Below are positions 1-9,353 of a stretch of 64,000 nt of DNA, in pieces (within the stretch, counting starts at the first letter, position 1; every line of letters starts with the position of its first letter). The notes below the pieces were generated by a model. That model searched no databases. It was not told where the DNA came from and saw only the letters and a list, made by a program, of their open reading frames with translations. The DNA comes from Lewinellaceae bacterium. GTDB lineage: Bacteria > Bacteroidota > Bacteroidia > Chitinophagales > Saprospiraceae. A program made the translations under genes and the position numbers. Location: contig JACJYH010000003.1 of the NCBI GenBank assembly GCA_020636195.1, positions 248,001-312,000 on the forward strand, written 5' to 3'.

Positions 1-65
1 AAAAATAAAAATCCGACAATCCCGATTTTTGCTATCCATGTTCTCCATTGATCTTTATCTATCAT
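1..65 (-). CDS. ABC exporter permease, N-terminal fragment (partial)
   Basis: An open frame starts at an ATG (65-63 on the minus strand) six bases after the stop of the ABC ATPase gene and runs off the window edge. It reads MIDKDQWRTWIAKIGIVGFL. The tight spacing and the turn to hydrophobic residues suggest the membrane partner of the upstream ATPase. Only about 21 residues are visible, so the family cannot be proven; position is the main argument. Confidence 0.45.
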   Translation of the reverse strand, partial: MIDKDQWRTWIAKIGIVGFLF

Positions 66-71
66 AAGATT

Positions 72-959
72 TTACTTTTCAGTAATTGCCAAAAATTCGT
101 CCTCTAATCTTCTTTTCCTAAATACCAAGTGTGTCAGCACAAAGCCGGCATCGTAGCATATCTTGTTAATGATTTCAGGTGATGTGCCGCGGTCCACTTG
201 TAACTCCAAATGATGTGGATGTTTTTCGACATCCTTTACTAAAGGTTGCTGATCTACAAATTTTTCCAATCCATCCATGTCAAGAGCCGCCACTTCAACT
301 GTAAGGTCATTGGACAATATAGACCCGACTTTTCCAAAAGCTAACAACGCACCTTTCTTTAAAATGGCCACGTGCGTACAAACCTTCTCTACTTCATCCA
401 AAATATGTGAAGCCATAAGTATGGTCTTTCCTGTAGATGCAAGGTGGGTCAACACATTCCTGACTTCTGCTATCCCTTTAGGGTCTAATCCGTTGGTAGG
501 TTCATCAAAAATCAACACATCGGGATTTCCTATAAGTGTCGCAGCAATAGCTAATCTTTGCTTCATCCCCAAGGAATATGTACTAAATCTGGATGTTCTT
601 CTTTCCCAAAGGTTTACAAGTGTTAGTATTTCTTCAAAATCCATTTTTTCTACCATTTTTATTTGTCGTATGACCTCCAGATTTTGAATGGCATTCATGT
701 ATGGATAAAAATTAGGTGTTTCTAACAATGCGCCTATCTTCAACTGAAACCTATCGCTGAATTGGCCATCAAACCATGTAAAACTACCTGAATCTTGCTG
801 TATAATACCCAAAATAATACCCAATGTAGTCGTCTTGCCACTTCCATTCGGACCTAAAATACCCAAAATCTGACCTTCTAATAAGTCTATTGAAAGGTCA
901 TCCAAAGCTTGTATGGGTCCAAAACTTTTTTTGAGATTTTTAATGGAAAGAACTGACAT
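72..959 (-). CDS. ABC transporter ATP-binding protein
   Basis: Cytoplasmic ATPase of an ABC-2-type exporter that would power the permease starting at position 65. Numbered from the chosen start (295 aa): Walker A GPNGSGKT at 36-43, signature YSLGMKQR at 128-135, Walker B VLIFDEP at 148-154 and H-loop His185. The C-terminal ~80 residues form the variable domain common in CcmA/NatA-like ATPases. ATG 959 was chosen over in-frame TTG 980 and ATG 977 because the protein then begins MSVLSIKNLKKSFG, typical of the family, and a promoter -7 box lies at 985-992, which leaves a normal short leader. The substrate cannot be told from sequence. Confidence 0.93.
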   Translation of the reverse strand: MSVLSIKNLKKSFGPIQALDDLSIDLLEGQILGILGPNGSGKTTTLGIILGIIQQDSGSFTWFDGQFSDRFQLKIGALLETPNFYPYMNAIQNLEVIRQIKMVEKMDFEEILTLVNLWERRTSRFSTYSLGMKQRLAIAATLIGNPDVLIFDEPTNGLDPKGIAEVRNVLTHLASTGKTILMASHILDEVEKVCTHVAILKKGALLAFGKVGSILSNDLTVEVAALDMDGLEKFVDQQPLVKDVEKHPHHLELQVDRGTSPEIINKICYDAGFVLTHLVFRKRRLEDEFLAITEK

Positions 960-984
960 AAGATTTATTTTATGCATCAAAATA

Positions 985-992
985 CAAATGTA
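985..992 (-). promoter_or_regulatory. Bacteroidota -7 promoter box for the ABC genes
   Basis: The minus strand reads TACATTTG, matching TAnnTTTG, 25 bases upstream of the ABC ATPase ATG at 959. No convincing -33 TTG is visible. Confidence 0.5.
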
Positions 993-1062
993 ATGATAAG
1001 GTGTCGAAAACTCGAAATTTTTAGATGAAAGCCCAATTACATAGCATAAAAGATAAAATTCA

Positions 1063-1070
1063 TACCTTTG
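1063..1070 (+). promoter_or_regulatory. Bacteroidota -7 promoter box for the methyltransferase
   Basis: TACCTTTG matches TAnnTTTG exactly and lies 18 bases before the methyltransferase ATG at 1089. Its last three bases form the TTG that a gene finder could take as the start codon. Confidence 0.6.
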
Positions 1071-1088
1071 GCGAGTATTTTAAGTCAA

Positions 1089-1916
1089 ATGTCAGATTAT
1101 CTTTATAGGATTGGTGCCTTCCTTAGATTTTATAAAAAGGCAACGAATGTATATGGAATACACTCCCCATTTGTATTCGATTTTGTTCAAAATGTACTAG
1201 ATGAATCAAAGGAATATTATGCCTACAAATCCATTGAAATAGAAAGACAAAAACTTCTGCTAAACAGAAAGATGATCCAGGTGGATGATTTTGGAGCTGG
1301 TTCAAAAAATAGTTTAACCAATGCAACTTCAAGGCATATTAATGACATTGCAAGAACATCACTATCATCAAGTAAAAAAGGAAGAATACTTTTCCAAATA
1401 GCGCACCATTATAAAAGAATGAAAATATTAGAATTAGGTACGAGTTTGGGTATATCATCTGCGTACCTTGCCAGTGCAAATAGTCAATCCCAACTATACA
1501 CTTTGGAAGGTTCTGTTGAAATTGCCAAAATCGCGGAGAGTGTCCATAGTCATCTCAAATTGAAAAACATCCAATACCACATAGGCAGATTTTCAGATAC
1601 ACTACCTACCCTACTTAACGATACCTTTGATTTAGTCTTTTTGGATGGTCACCATGAATACAATGCGGTTCTGGCGTATTTTGAAATATTGAGACCATCA
1701 CTTTCTCAGGATGCTATTGTAATAGTAGATGATATTTACTGGTCGAAAGGCATGGAAAAGGCGTGGAATGAGTTAAAGCAACAAGACATTGTCACAGCAT
1801 CGGTAGATCTATTTGATATGGGAATTTTGTTTCTAAGATCAGGGCTGAGCAAGCAAGATTTTTGTATTGTGCCCTATCACCTGAAGCCTTGGAAGCTCGG
1901 TGTGTGGGGGAAATAA
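1089..1916 (+). CDS. Class I SAM-dependent O-methyltransferase-like protein
   Basis: Predicted cytosolic methyltransferase of 275 residues. S-adenosylmethionine motif I appears as ILELGTSLG near residues 113-121, an acidic post-I segment follows (YTLEGS), and the LVFLDGHHEY and IVIVDDIYW stretches match the CmoM/O-methyltransferase-3 type of Rossmann fold, in which the Asp residues bind metal or substrate. ATG 1089 is preferred over in-frame TTG 1068 because that TTG is the end of a perfect -7 box. The substrate is unknown. The gene stands alone and ends at a strong terminator. Confidence 0.85.
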   Translation: MSDYLYRIGAFLRFYKKATNVYGIHSPFVFDFVQNVLDESKEYYAYKSIEIERQKLLLNRKMIQVDDFGAGSKNSLTNATSRHINDIARTSLSSSKKGRILFQIAHHYKRMKILELGTSLGISSAYLASANSQSQLYTLEGSVEIAKIAESVHSHLKLKNIQYHIGRFSDTLPTLLNDTFDLVFLDGHHEYNAVLAYFEILRPSLSQDAIVIVDDIYWSKGMEKAWNELKQQDIVTASVDLFDMGILFLRSGLSKQDFCIVPYHLKPWKLGVWGK

Positions 1917-1920
1917 AAAA

Positions 1921-1946
1921 AGGGGATGAAATCATCCCCTTTTTTT
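1921..1946. terminator. Bidirectional intrinsic terminator
   Basis: AGGGGATGA at 1921-1929 pairs with TCATCCCCT at 1932-1940 and is flanked by an A-run before and a T-run after. It sits between the convergent methyltransferase (+) and lipoprotein (-) genes and can serve both. Confidence 0.75.
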
Positions 1947-1993
1947 ATTTATAACCCCAAAATCAAATTAGGATTCGGGTAAAAATGGTGAGC

Positions 1994-2803
1994 TTATTTT
2001 TTCTTCAATGAGATGGAATAAACTCCGTAGTTAGCATTATTTGCATCGGTATGTTTTATGGCTACGTTCAATACTTTGTCACAAGTATTAATTTGGCTAT
2101 CTGCCTGTTGAACTTCAGCATAAAACTTTGTCAAAGGAGGTAGTGAATAACTACAGTATTCTTGTTTTTCACCAGAAATTGAGAAATCATCAGGATGAAT
2201 AGTAAGAACTATTGGTAAGGCATCTCCTCCACAATTATACTTAAATGAAAGTTTGTTTGAACCTGCATCTTCTACCATTAGGACATCACCTACAGTCCAA
2301 TCCTGCCACTCATCAGATTCTACAGTGTATTCACCCGAATATTGGCTATGAACATAGTCAGGGCATCCTCCCACATTTTTGATAATTACCTTCACAGTCT
2401 TAGGTGAAGGATATTCAAAATGTGAATCTGATGTAAAATTAAGATAAAAGAACTCATCACCTTCTAAGAACACATCTTCATAAATTTCGATATCAAAAGA
2501 TGTTTTTCTATCCAAAGTCGCTACAGAATTGCCATGTGTCAATATATCAAAATCTTTACCTTCAGTGGCTGTCCCGCCATTCCCCAAACTTAATTCTACA
2601 TTGAAGTCATAAATTTGATTGTCATTGAAGGTAATTTTGAAAGTATGTACGCCTGAATCTTCAGCTAATGTGATTTCATCAGGGATATTATCAAAAGTAA
2701 ATGGTGCGAATTTTGAAATTTTTGAAATCTCTCCATTTTCATCTTGACAGGAGAAAACTCCAAAAACTATAATTATTGCAAAAAATTTAAAAATATTCTT
2801 CAT
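1994..2803 (-). CDS. Calx-beta domain lipoprotein of the SusCD locus
   Basis: Predicted surface or periplasmic lipoprotein of 269 aa. A hydrophobic signal ends in lipobox FGVFSC (Cys about residue 19). Residues ~40-140 resemble a Calx-beta module (ITLAEDSG, GTATEGKDF, DVFLEGDEFF, KTVKVIIKN). The C-terminal half is a beta-rich domain with several Cys residues (CPDYVHSQYSGEYTV, CGGDALP) of a kind often encoded beside SusD. It lies 10 bases after the preceding lipoprotein gene, as the last gene of the susC-susD-lipoprotein-lipoprotein operon. It is probably an accessory substrate-binding protein of the outer-membrane complex; the ligand is unknown. Confidence 0.8.
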   Translation of the reverse strand: MKNIFKFFAIIIVFGVFSCQDENGEISKISKFAPFTFDNIPDEITLAEDSGVHTFKITFNDNQIYDFNVELSLGNGGTATEGKDFDILTHGNSVATLDRKTSFDIEIYEDVFLEGDEFFYLNFTSDSHFEYPSPKTVKVIIKNVGGCPDYVHSQYSGEYTVESDEWQDWTVGDVLMVEDAGSNKLSFKYNCGGDALPIVLTIHPDDFSISGEKQEYCSYSLPPLTKFYAEVQQADSQINTCDKVLNVAIKHTDANNANYGVYSISLKKK

Positions 2804-2813
2804 TATCCTAAAT

Positions 2814-3752
2814 TTATATTTTTTCTAAAACTTCATAAAACTCTCTTGGACCACTACCATTGGTAAAATATCCATAGATCAATTTGATTTTGTGTTTTCC
2901 GGCAGAACTGGCTGGGTTTGCTGGATCCTTTTCCAACACATTCATATTATCACAATTGTAAGTGCTTGAGCTAATAAATAAATTAGCATCATCAGGACAA
3001 GACATTGCTCTCGAACCCGAAAATAAAGCTCCATTTACTAAGATAGGAGCAGTTATTTTATTGGTAGTAGGATCTATTTTAAATCTAAATGAGTTTCCTG
3101 TCCAATTGAAAACACCCCAATAATCATTGTATGAATAAGTTGTTTCATCAACCGAACCTATAAATCTTGTTTCACCGTTCCAGTCTGTACTGAAAACACC
3201 AATTCTGAAATACTCTGATTCTACTACTCTATATAATCCCGCATAAGGACTTAATACCGCAACTACCATGCTTCCTTTCAAAGGAATTTCTTCTCCACTA
3301 GATAAAACTCCTGTGAAGTTCAATTTCCATGATGCACCGATATTAACTTGAGTATCAGAAGCAGGCAAATCGGATCCATTGACCTGTAGTCCAGATCTTA
3401 AATCAGCATATGTAAATGTTCTGGATACACTAGTTCTAACATCATTTCCTATATCATCTGACATAAACAAAGCCTTATTAGACACTCCTCCTGTCTTAGG
3501 ATCTGAAAAAACCTTATAAATGTTTACTTTGGTGACATTTCTTACACCTTTGACAACATTATATGCATATGTATAATTAGGAATTCCACCTTGAAATGAA
3601 ATTACCGGTGTAGAAACTTGTAAGTATGACTCAGGAATGGCCACATTAGCCCCAGTTTCATAATTTATTGTACTATCATTGTCCTTGTTACAGGATACTA
3701 TAAATCCCGATATCAAGATCAATGAAAATAAATATTTTATTAAATTTTGCAT
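2814..3752 (-). CDS. SusD-associated lipoprotein, function unknown
   Basis: Lipoprotein of 312 aa with signal peptide and lipobox FIVSC (Cys about residue 21). The body is beta-rich with no catalytic motif that I recognise; segments such as FSGSRAMSCPDD and KIKLIYGYF look like the SusE/SusF-style accessory proteins found after SusD genes. It lies 27 bases downstream of the SusD-like gene on the same strand, which implies co-transcription. The likely role is ligand capture at the cell surface, inferred from context only. Confidence 0.75.
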   Translation of the reverse strand: MQNLIKYLFSLILISGFIVSCNKDNDSTINYETGANVAIPESYLQVSTPVISFQGGIPNYTYAYNVVKGVRNVTKVNIYKVFSDPKTGGVSNKALFMSDDIGNDVRTSVSRTFTYADLRSGLQVNGSDLPASDTQVNIGASWKLNFTGVLSSGEEIPLKGSMVVAVLSPYAGLYRVVESEYFRIGVFSTDWNGETRFIGSVDETTYSYNDYWGVFNWTGNSFRFKIDPTTNKITAPILVNGALFSGSRAMSCPDDANLFISSSTYNCDNMNVLEKDPANPASSAGKHKIKLIYGYFTNGSGPREFYEVLEKI

Positions 3753-3779
3753 TTGTTTCTATTTATTTCGTTTTAAAAA

Positions 3780-5222
3780 TTAATTATCCCAAAAGACTTT
3801 ATCAGTCAATGACCGAGATGAAGGTGTATTTGAATTTAAACTCTTTTCAGTTGCCGGATATAACCAGATAGATGGATGAACTCCATCAGGAAGAACCGAA
3901 AGAATTGGCTTTTTAAACAAACCACTACCAGCTTTTGTAAAGAAAGGATTCGCGGCAGTATCAAATCTTCTGCTTTCTATCCATCCTTCATCTTCTTGCA
4001 AGCCATTCATAGAGACCCATTTTTGGGTACCTATCAGTTGAAGCTTAGCTGCATTGTCTACTGCACCATTAAAGTCTAGAATTGTAGCATAATCAGCTCC
4101 ACCTGCCACACCTAAATGATTAAAATTCTGGACAATAGCATTTCCAAATGCAGAAGCAGCATTATCAGCCGTTCCAAATCGAACACTTGCCTCAGCTCTG
4201 TAAAACCAAACTTCCCATGGACTCATGAAAATCACGGAATTATCTTTTGCATACACAACGCCTGTGGCTCTGCTATAAAATTCCTTAGAATTGGTAAATG
4301 GTTCTTCGTCAATTGTACCTTGGTCAATGCTCACATAAGTACCTGACTTGGGAGCAACATCATAAAAAGCGGACAATCTTGGATCATTTTTTGCTTTCAA
4401 ATATCCCATGCTAGAAGAACTAGCGATATAGAATAAGCCTAAACTCCTCTCAAAAGTTGCATACATTGGGTTTTCAGAACCTGAAACACCAGAAAATGGC
4501 ATTGCAGCTATATCATCTGCTGTTTCAATAAAACTACCTGTAGAAATCAATTCTTTGACGGCAACACTAACGTCATTTACTGTGGATTGTCTCATCAACA
4601 ATTTCAACTTCAAGGAATTTCCAAATTTTACCCATTTATTGAGATCACCATTATAGATAAAATCCTCTGAACTTACTGTATTTGCATCAGCCTTGATGTC
4701 TTTCAATCCATCATCAACCATGGTTAAAAGGCTTGCATAAATGTCAGAATCCTTATCATAATGCGGGCTAAAAATGTAATCGTTATTTCCTTTTAAAGCT
4801 TCTGAAAATGGTACGTCTCCAAAGTGGTCAACCAATAATTGGTAATTATACGCCATCAAAAGTTTTGCTATTCCAGCATGCGATTTCAAGCTTGATTTTG
4901 AAACAAAGTCTAAGTCTGCTAATGCACCATTGTACATTCTTGCCCATCCATTGTCATAATCAGCACCATCAGATTGGTATCTCTCAATATTTCCAATGGC
5001 AACACCTGGACCCCAAGTCCAATACTGTCCCCAAATCGCAGATCGAACATTCCACTGTCCATCAATCGTCCAGCCCATAAAGGCTTGAGCACTTGATAGA
5101 ACTTGCTCAGGATTCGCTGAGCCCGATTTGTTTGGGTTGATGTTTATATCCGTTAAGCTTTCTCCACAAGAGGAAACCATAACAGCAAAAATGATATAAA
5201 ATATATAATTTTGAATCTTCAT
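3780..5222 (-). CDS. SusD/RagB-family outer-membrane lipoprotein
   Basis: Surface lipoprotein (480 aa) that forms the lid of a SusCD transporter. Lipobox VMVSSC is followed by TDININPNKS, a hallmark of the SusD-like group 2 family. Mid-protein helices carry the tetratricopeptide-like repeats typical of SusD (for example PWEVWFYRAEASVRFG), and the C terminus has the usual SSRSLTDKVFW ending. Length is typical of the subgroup. The gene starts 20 bases after the SusC gene. No glycoside hydrolase or peptidase lies nearby, so the substrate (glycan, peptide or other) cannot be inferred. Confidence 0.93.
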   Translation of the reverse strand: MKIQNYIFYIIFAVMVSSCGESLTDININPNKSGSANPEQVLSSAQAFMGWTIDGQWNVRSAIWGQYWTWGPGVAIGNIERYQSDGADYDNGWARMYNGALADLDFVSKSSLKSHAGIAKLLMAYNYQLLVDHFGDVPFSEALKGNNDYIFSPHYDKDSDIYASLLTMVDDGLKDIKADANTVSSEDFIYNGDLNKWVKFGNSLKLKLLMRQSTVNDVSVAVKELISTGSFIETADDIAAMPFSGVSGSENPMYATFERSLGLFYIASSSSMGYLKAKNDPRLSAFYDVAPKSGTYVSIDQGTIDEEPFTNSKEFYSRATGVVYAKDNSVIFMSPWEVWFYRAEASVRFGTADNAASAFGNAIVQNFNHLGVAGGADYATILDFNGAVDNAAKLQLIGTQKWVSMNGLQEDEGWIESRRFDTAANPFFTKAGSGLFKKPILSVLPDGVHPSIWLYPATEKSLNSNTPSSRSLTDKVFWDN

Positions 5223-5242
5223 TTTATTAATATTTACTTTTA

Positions 5243-8200
5243 TTAAAATACTATTCCTAATTTGATACCATAACTCCTAGATGGAGGAGTTTGGGTTGTT
5301 TCAATTCCTGTGGCATTACCTGTTAATGATGGACCATTGATTTCAGGGTCAGCATAAGTATTTTCAGCTGGTAACCAAAACTTTAAGTTGGTCGCATACA
5401 CATCCAAATTTAAAGTTGAAAATGGAGTTTTTGAAAGGGACTTTTTAGGGAAGGAATATCCTAATGTCAATTCTCTTAACTTCACATAACTGGCATCTAT
5501 CAATAAACTGTTTCCTCCAAACAACACGTCACTTACGGCATATAATTCTTGTGCAGTCACAGCAGTTTCGTTGGCTACGTATGAACCATCTTCAAGCTGT
5601 ACTACAGAATTAGGAATTACAAATGGCTCTCTGTTTCCTTGCAAGGTAGTCAAGGCTGTTCCGTTGAATTCTGTTTGATTTTTAGTAATAGATAAGAATT
5701 TACCACCTTTTCTAATATCAAGCAATCCTGAAATTCTAAAATTTTGGTAACTCAATCCTGATGATAGACTTGCTAAAAAGTCGGGCTGATATGAACCTAA
5801 ATATTGTTCTTCATCTGTTAAAACTGGAAATCCGTTACCATCTACCACCATCTTGCCATCATGCATCACTGGAACGGTACTCTTGAATGTTCCATATGGT
5901 AAATTCTTAGCTGCAACAACTGAAATAGAACCATTAGTAAATGGACCACCTACAACCAACTCATCTTGAGTGTCACTAATATTGATAACCTTGTTCACGT
6001 TCTTAGACCAAGTAGCGTCAACATTCCATTTGAACTTGCTTGTCAATACAGGTATCGTTCTTAGAACCAACTCATGTCCTTTATTGGTCATTTTACCAAT
6101 ATTAGCAGGATAAAATCCGAAACCACTACTTGCAGGCAAGCTAACAATAACGATTTGATCAGTGTGGTTACTTGAATAGTATGTGTATTCTAAATTCATT
6201 CTATTGTCAAAGAAACCAAGGTCAACTCCCACATCAAATGTTTTTGTTAATTCCGGTTTCAAGTCAGGATTACCAATGGTATTGTCCAATGTAAATCCTG
6301 GAACTCCATTGATTGGGAAGAATATATCGTGATTATTGCCAAGAGATTGAATTGTTGGACTACCTTGGAATGTTGAAGACAATAGATAAAGTGCAGCATC
6401 CTTACCAGTTGTTCCATAGGACGCTCTTAGTTTAGTAAAGTTCAATATATCATTGTCTTCATAATCTAGGAATTTTGATAATATAAATGAAGCTCCAAGT
6501 GCTTGATAGAAGAATGAATTACTTTGTTCTGGCAATGTGGAAGAATAATCATTTCTAGCAGAATAATCTAAGAAGAGCATATTTTTGTATGCAAATTGCG
6601 CATTGCCCAAAATACCATAGATTCTATATTTATTTATGTTCTCTGATGTTTTGGCACCTTGATTAGAGTTTGCAAAATTATACCAACCAGGTATGACCAA
6701 ACCTCCTACTGATTCACCTGTCAAACTTGTATTTCTTCTATCAAAGAAGTTATATCCAGCTGACACTGTAAATTTCAAATCATCACTGAAATCGTGCATA
6801 TAGTTACCTAAAACGGTAAAATCTGTATTGATATCTCGGATAAATTGCTTGTTATATTCCCCTGAACTAACTTGTCTATTGCCTCTTGTTGTGGTTTGAA
6901 GGTTGTCCACCCAAACAATGTGTTCAGGGTATTCATAGACCGGAACATATGCTTCAGTCTGACCACTTACGGTGTTCAAACCAACTCTACCTGTCAAAAA
7001 GAAATTCTTGGCAACATCAAATTTCAAACCGATGTTTGCAAGTAAATTATCAAATTTACCTTCATTTTTATATTCATTCAAAATGAAATAAGGATTAGTA
7101 CTATATGATCCGTAATATCCTTGGAATGAATGATATACACTGTTATAATCTCTCAACTCATTATATGGAATATTTACAGGTGCTTGAATAGCATTTGCAT
7201 ATGCATTTTGACCGTCGAATGGTCTATATCCTTCCTGAGCTGTATTCACATTGGATCTTGCAAAGTTTACACCAAAGTCCGCGCTGAGCCTTGAAGATAA
7301 CTTACTTGAAGCTTTAAGATTCAAAGTGTTACGCTTGTAAGAAGTATTGTCTAAGATACCATTTTGGTTTGTATTTCCATATGACATATAATATGTGAAA
7401 TTATCTTTTGAACCGGACATATAAACACTATTGGTCAAAGTATTTCCTAACCTAAAGAAATTCTGAATTTGATTTGGCACAGCGCTATATGGTCTTGAGA
7501 GGAAGGTTACATTTCCATTTTCATCTGTAACTGGACTTGTCCATGGTCTCACAACACCATCAAATGCTGGTCCCCATGACCAGTTTTCTCCTGAATCAAA
7601 AGAATTGTTGTCATAACCTTGTCCAAATTGGTCTTGTCTTTGTAATAAAAGATAAGCTTTTTCTACTGAATATGATGAATTCAAACCAACCTTGAAATTG
7701 ACTTTATCTCCACCACCTTTTTTAGTAGTAACTAAAATCACACCTGAGGCGGCTCTTGAACCATATACACTCGTTGCAGCAGCACCCTTTAATACCGTTA
7801 CACTTTCGATGTCCTCAGGATTGATATCATTGAACCTGTTTCCATAATCCGCATAACCTGACTGAGCAGATGGATTGTTAGAACCGTTGGCGCTATTATC
7901 AATAGGAATACCATCAACTACGATGAGGGCATTATTGTTTCCTGTCAAGGAACTCTCACCTCTTAGTACGATTCTACTGGAAGCACCCACAGAACCTGAA
8001 CCTGTAGAAATCTTAACACCAGCAGTTTTACCTCGAAGAGCTTCAAGGGTATTTTTACTTGGTAAAGCTAATAGATCTTCAGCTTTTACAGTTTGGTTAG
8101 CATAAGGAACCTCTCGAGAATTCCTTTTGATTCCCAAAGCTGTTACTACGACTTCATCCAAAAGCTTTCCTTCGGCTAAAGTTACATCCACTGTGTTAAG

Positions 8201-8458
8201 TCCAACGATAGATATCTCTTGAGACTCATATCCAGTGTAACTCACCTTTAATGTTGATGCATCTGCAGGCACCTTAAGGGAAAACATCCCATCAATATCA
8301 GTGATTGTACCTACACCCTCTGCACCTACTACGGCGACATTCGCTCCAATAAGGGCTTCGCCGGCACTATCAGTGATTTTTCCGCTGACTACTCTCTGTG
8401 CATGCATCATGCTTATTCCACCAAAGAGCAGCAACAATGTAAATAAAACTTGTTTCAT
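5243..8458 (-). CDS. SusC/RagA-family TonB-dependent outer-membrane transporter
   Basis: 1,071-residue TonB-linked receptor, first gene of a four-gene uptake operon. Domain order: signal peptide ending near MMHAQ; carboxypeptidase-regulatory-like beta domain (~22-100: VVSGKITDSAGEALIGANV); plug domain (~105-245) with SusC-specific IVLRGESSLTGNN, ALIVVDGIPID and INPEDIESVTVLKGAA; then a 22-strand-type barrel ending in YGIKLGIVF with terminal Phe, the usual BAM signal. The SusD partner follows directly. No ECF-sigma/anti-sigma or hybrid two-component regulator is adjacent, and no clear TAnnTTTG box was found in the 217 bases upstream. Confidence 0.97.
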   Translation of the reverse strand: MKQVLFTLLLLFGGISMMHAQRVVSGKITDSAGEALIGANVAVVGAEGVGTITDIDGMFSLKVPADASTLKVSYTGYESQEISIVGLNTVDVTLAEGKLLDEVVVTALGIKRNSREVPYANQTVKAEDLLALPSKNTLEALRGKTAGVKISTGSGSVGASSRIVLRGESSLTGNNNALIVVDGIPIDNSANGSNNPSAQSGYADYGNRFNDINPEDIESVTVLKGAAATSVYGSRAASGVILVTTKKGGGDKVNFKVGLNSSYSVEKAYLLLQRQDQFGQGYDNNSFDSGENWSWGPAFDGVVRPWTSPVTDENGNVTFLSRPYSAVPNQIQNFFRLGNTLTNSVYMSGSKDNFTYYMSYGNTNQNGILDNTSYKRNTLNLKASSKLSSRLSADFGVNFARSNVNTAQEGYRPFDGQNAYANAIQAPVNIPYNELRDYNSVYHSFQGYYGSYSTNPYFILNEYKNEGKFDNLLANIGLKFDVAKNFFLTGRVGLNTVSGQTEAYVPVYEYPEHIVWVDNLQTTTRGNRQVSSGEYNKQFIRDINTDFTVLGNYMHDFSDDLKFTVSAGYNFFDRRNTSLTGESVGGLVIPGWYNFANSNQGAKTSENINKYRIYGILGNAQFAYKNMLFLDYSARNDYSSTLPEQSNSFFYQALGASFILSKFLDYEDNDILNFTKLRASYGTTGKDAALYLLSSTFQGSPTIQSLGNNHDIFFPINGVPGFTLDNTIGNPDLKPELTKTFDVGVDLGFFDNRMNLEYTYYSSNHTDQIVIVSLPASSGFGFYPANIGKMTNKGHELVLRTIPVLTSKFKWNVDATWSKNVNKVINISDTQDELVVGGPFTNGSISVVAAKNLPYGTFKSTVPVMHDGKMVVDGNGFPVLTDEEQYLGSYQPDFLASLSSGLSYQNFRISGLLDIRKGGKFLSITKNQTEFNGTALTTLQGNREPFVIPNSVVQLEDGSYVANETAVTAQELYAVSDVLFGGNSLLIDASYVKLRELTLGYSFPKKSLSKTPFSTLNLDVYATNLKFWLPAENTYADPEINGPSLTGNATGIETTQTPPSRSYGIKLGIVF

Positions 8459-8675
8459 ACTGAAAATTGTTTTTGTTAAATAATTTGGTTTATAAAAAAT
8501 AAAATTTTGCTGTAAAGTTAAACAATAAATTAAGAATATATTAACTTAACGTAAAGAAATTAGAAAATGTAGATCAAAATTTTAAAAAAAATATTGTTTT
8601 GTCAAGTGAATACATAGTTTATTAATCTATCAATTGGAATCTTTCTCTGTCCACTTTATTTTATATTTTAAGGCA

Positions 8676-9281
8676 TTAGGTAGTAAATTGTTGCTTTACA
8701 AAATGTATAGTTGCTTCTACATCCTTATGGTGATAAGAAGGCAAACCAACGGATAAAGCTGCCTGTACATTCCTAAGATTGTCATCAATAAAAAGAGCTT
8801 TTTCGCGATTGATTCCGTATCGATTTAACAATAACTCATAGATTTTTGGATTAGGTTTTGCAATTCCCTCTTCCCCTGATACTAAAATTCCTTCAAAAAG
8901 GGATAAAAAATCAAACTTCTTTAAAGCAATTGGAAAAGACTCTTTTGACCAATTTGTGAGCGCTATTATACGGCAATCTGTATTTTCTTTTACCCAATAT
9001 AAATGCTCCACCATTTCATCAATAGAACCTCCCAACATTTCTTCCCATCTGTCGTAAAAGCACTGTATTTCAGTGTAATATTCAGGAAATTGACCTTTAA
9101 CAACTCTCGTACCTTCTTCAAAACTCCTACCTGCATCCTGCATTTCATTCCATTCAGAAGTACAAATGTTGGACAGAAAATTGTCTATCGATTCTTCAGT
9201 TAAGAAAATTTTTCTGTATAAATATCGAGGATTCCAGTCAATTAAAACTCCCCCAAGATCAAATATTATCACTTCCGGCAT
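8676..9281 (-). CDS. HAD-superfamily phosphatase (YihX-like)
   Basis: Cytosolic hydrolase of 201 aa. Motif I is FDLGGVL with Asp8 as presumed nucleophile (the usual second Asp is replaced by Gly, as in YihX-type members). Motif II Thr is in ALTNWS, motif III Lys in GIAKPNPKIYE, motif IV in LFIDDN. The helical cap between motifs I and II fits the subclass IA fold. YihX relatives dephosphorylate sugar phosphates such as glucose-1-phosphate; the substrate here is inference. It stands alone between the susC promoter region and a divergent lipoprotein gene. Confidence 0.9.
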   Translation of the reverse strand: MPEVIIFDLGGVLIDWNPRYLYRKIFLTEESIDNFLSNICTSEWNEMQDAGRSFEEGTRVVKGQFPEYYTEIQCFYDRWEEMLGGSIDEMVEHLYWVKENTDCRIIALTNWSKESFPIALKKFDFLSLFEGILVSGEEGIAKPNPKIYELLLNRYGINREKALFIDDNLRNVQAALSVGLPSYHHKDVEATIHFVKQQFTT

Positions 9282-9325
9282 CTTAAAAATTGTATTTTCA
9301 ATATGGAATAGTTAATCACAATGTA

Positions 9326-9333
9326 TAACTTTG
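9326..9333 (+). promoter_or_regulatory. Bacteroidota -7 promoter box
   Basis: TAACTTTG matches TAnnTTTG 20 bases before the lipoprotein ATG at 9354, in the divergent gap with the HAD phosphatase gene. The -33 element is not clear. Confidence 0.55.
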
Positions 9334-9353
9334 CACAAAATTAAAAATAAATT

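Noticed and set aside
1068..1088. TTG start for the methyltransferase at 1068
   Set aside because: The TTG is the end of a perfect TAnnTTTG promoter box; ATG 1089 gives the conserved N terminus. The same reasoning removed TTG 14683 (ftsX) and TTG 59417 (DUF2279).
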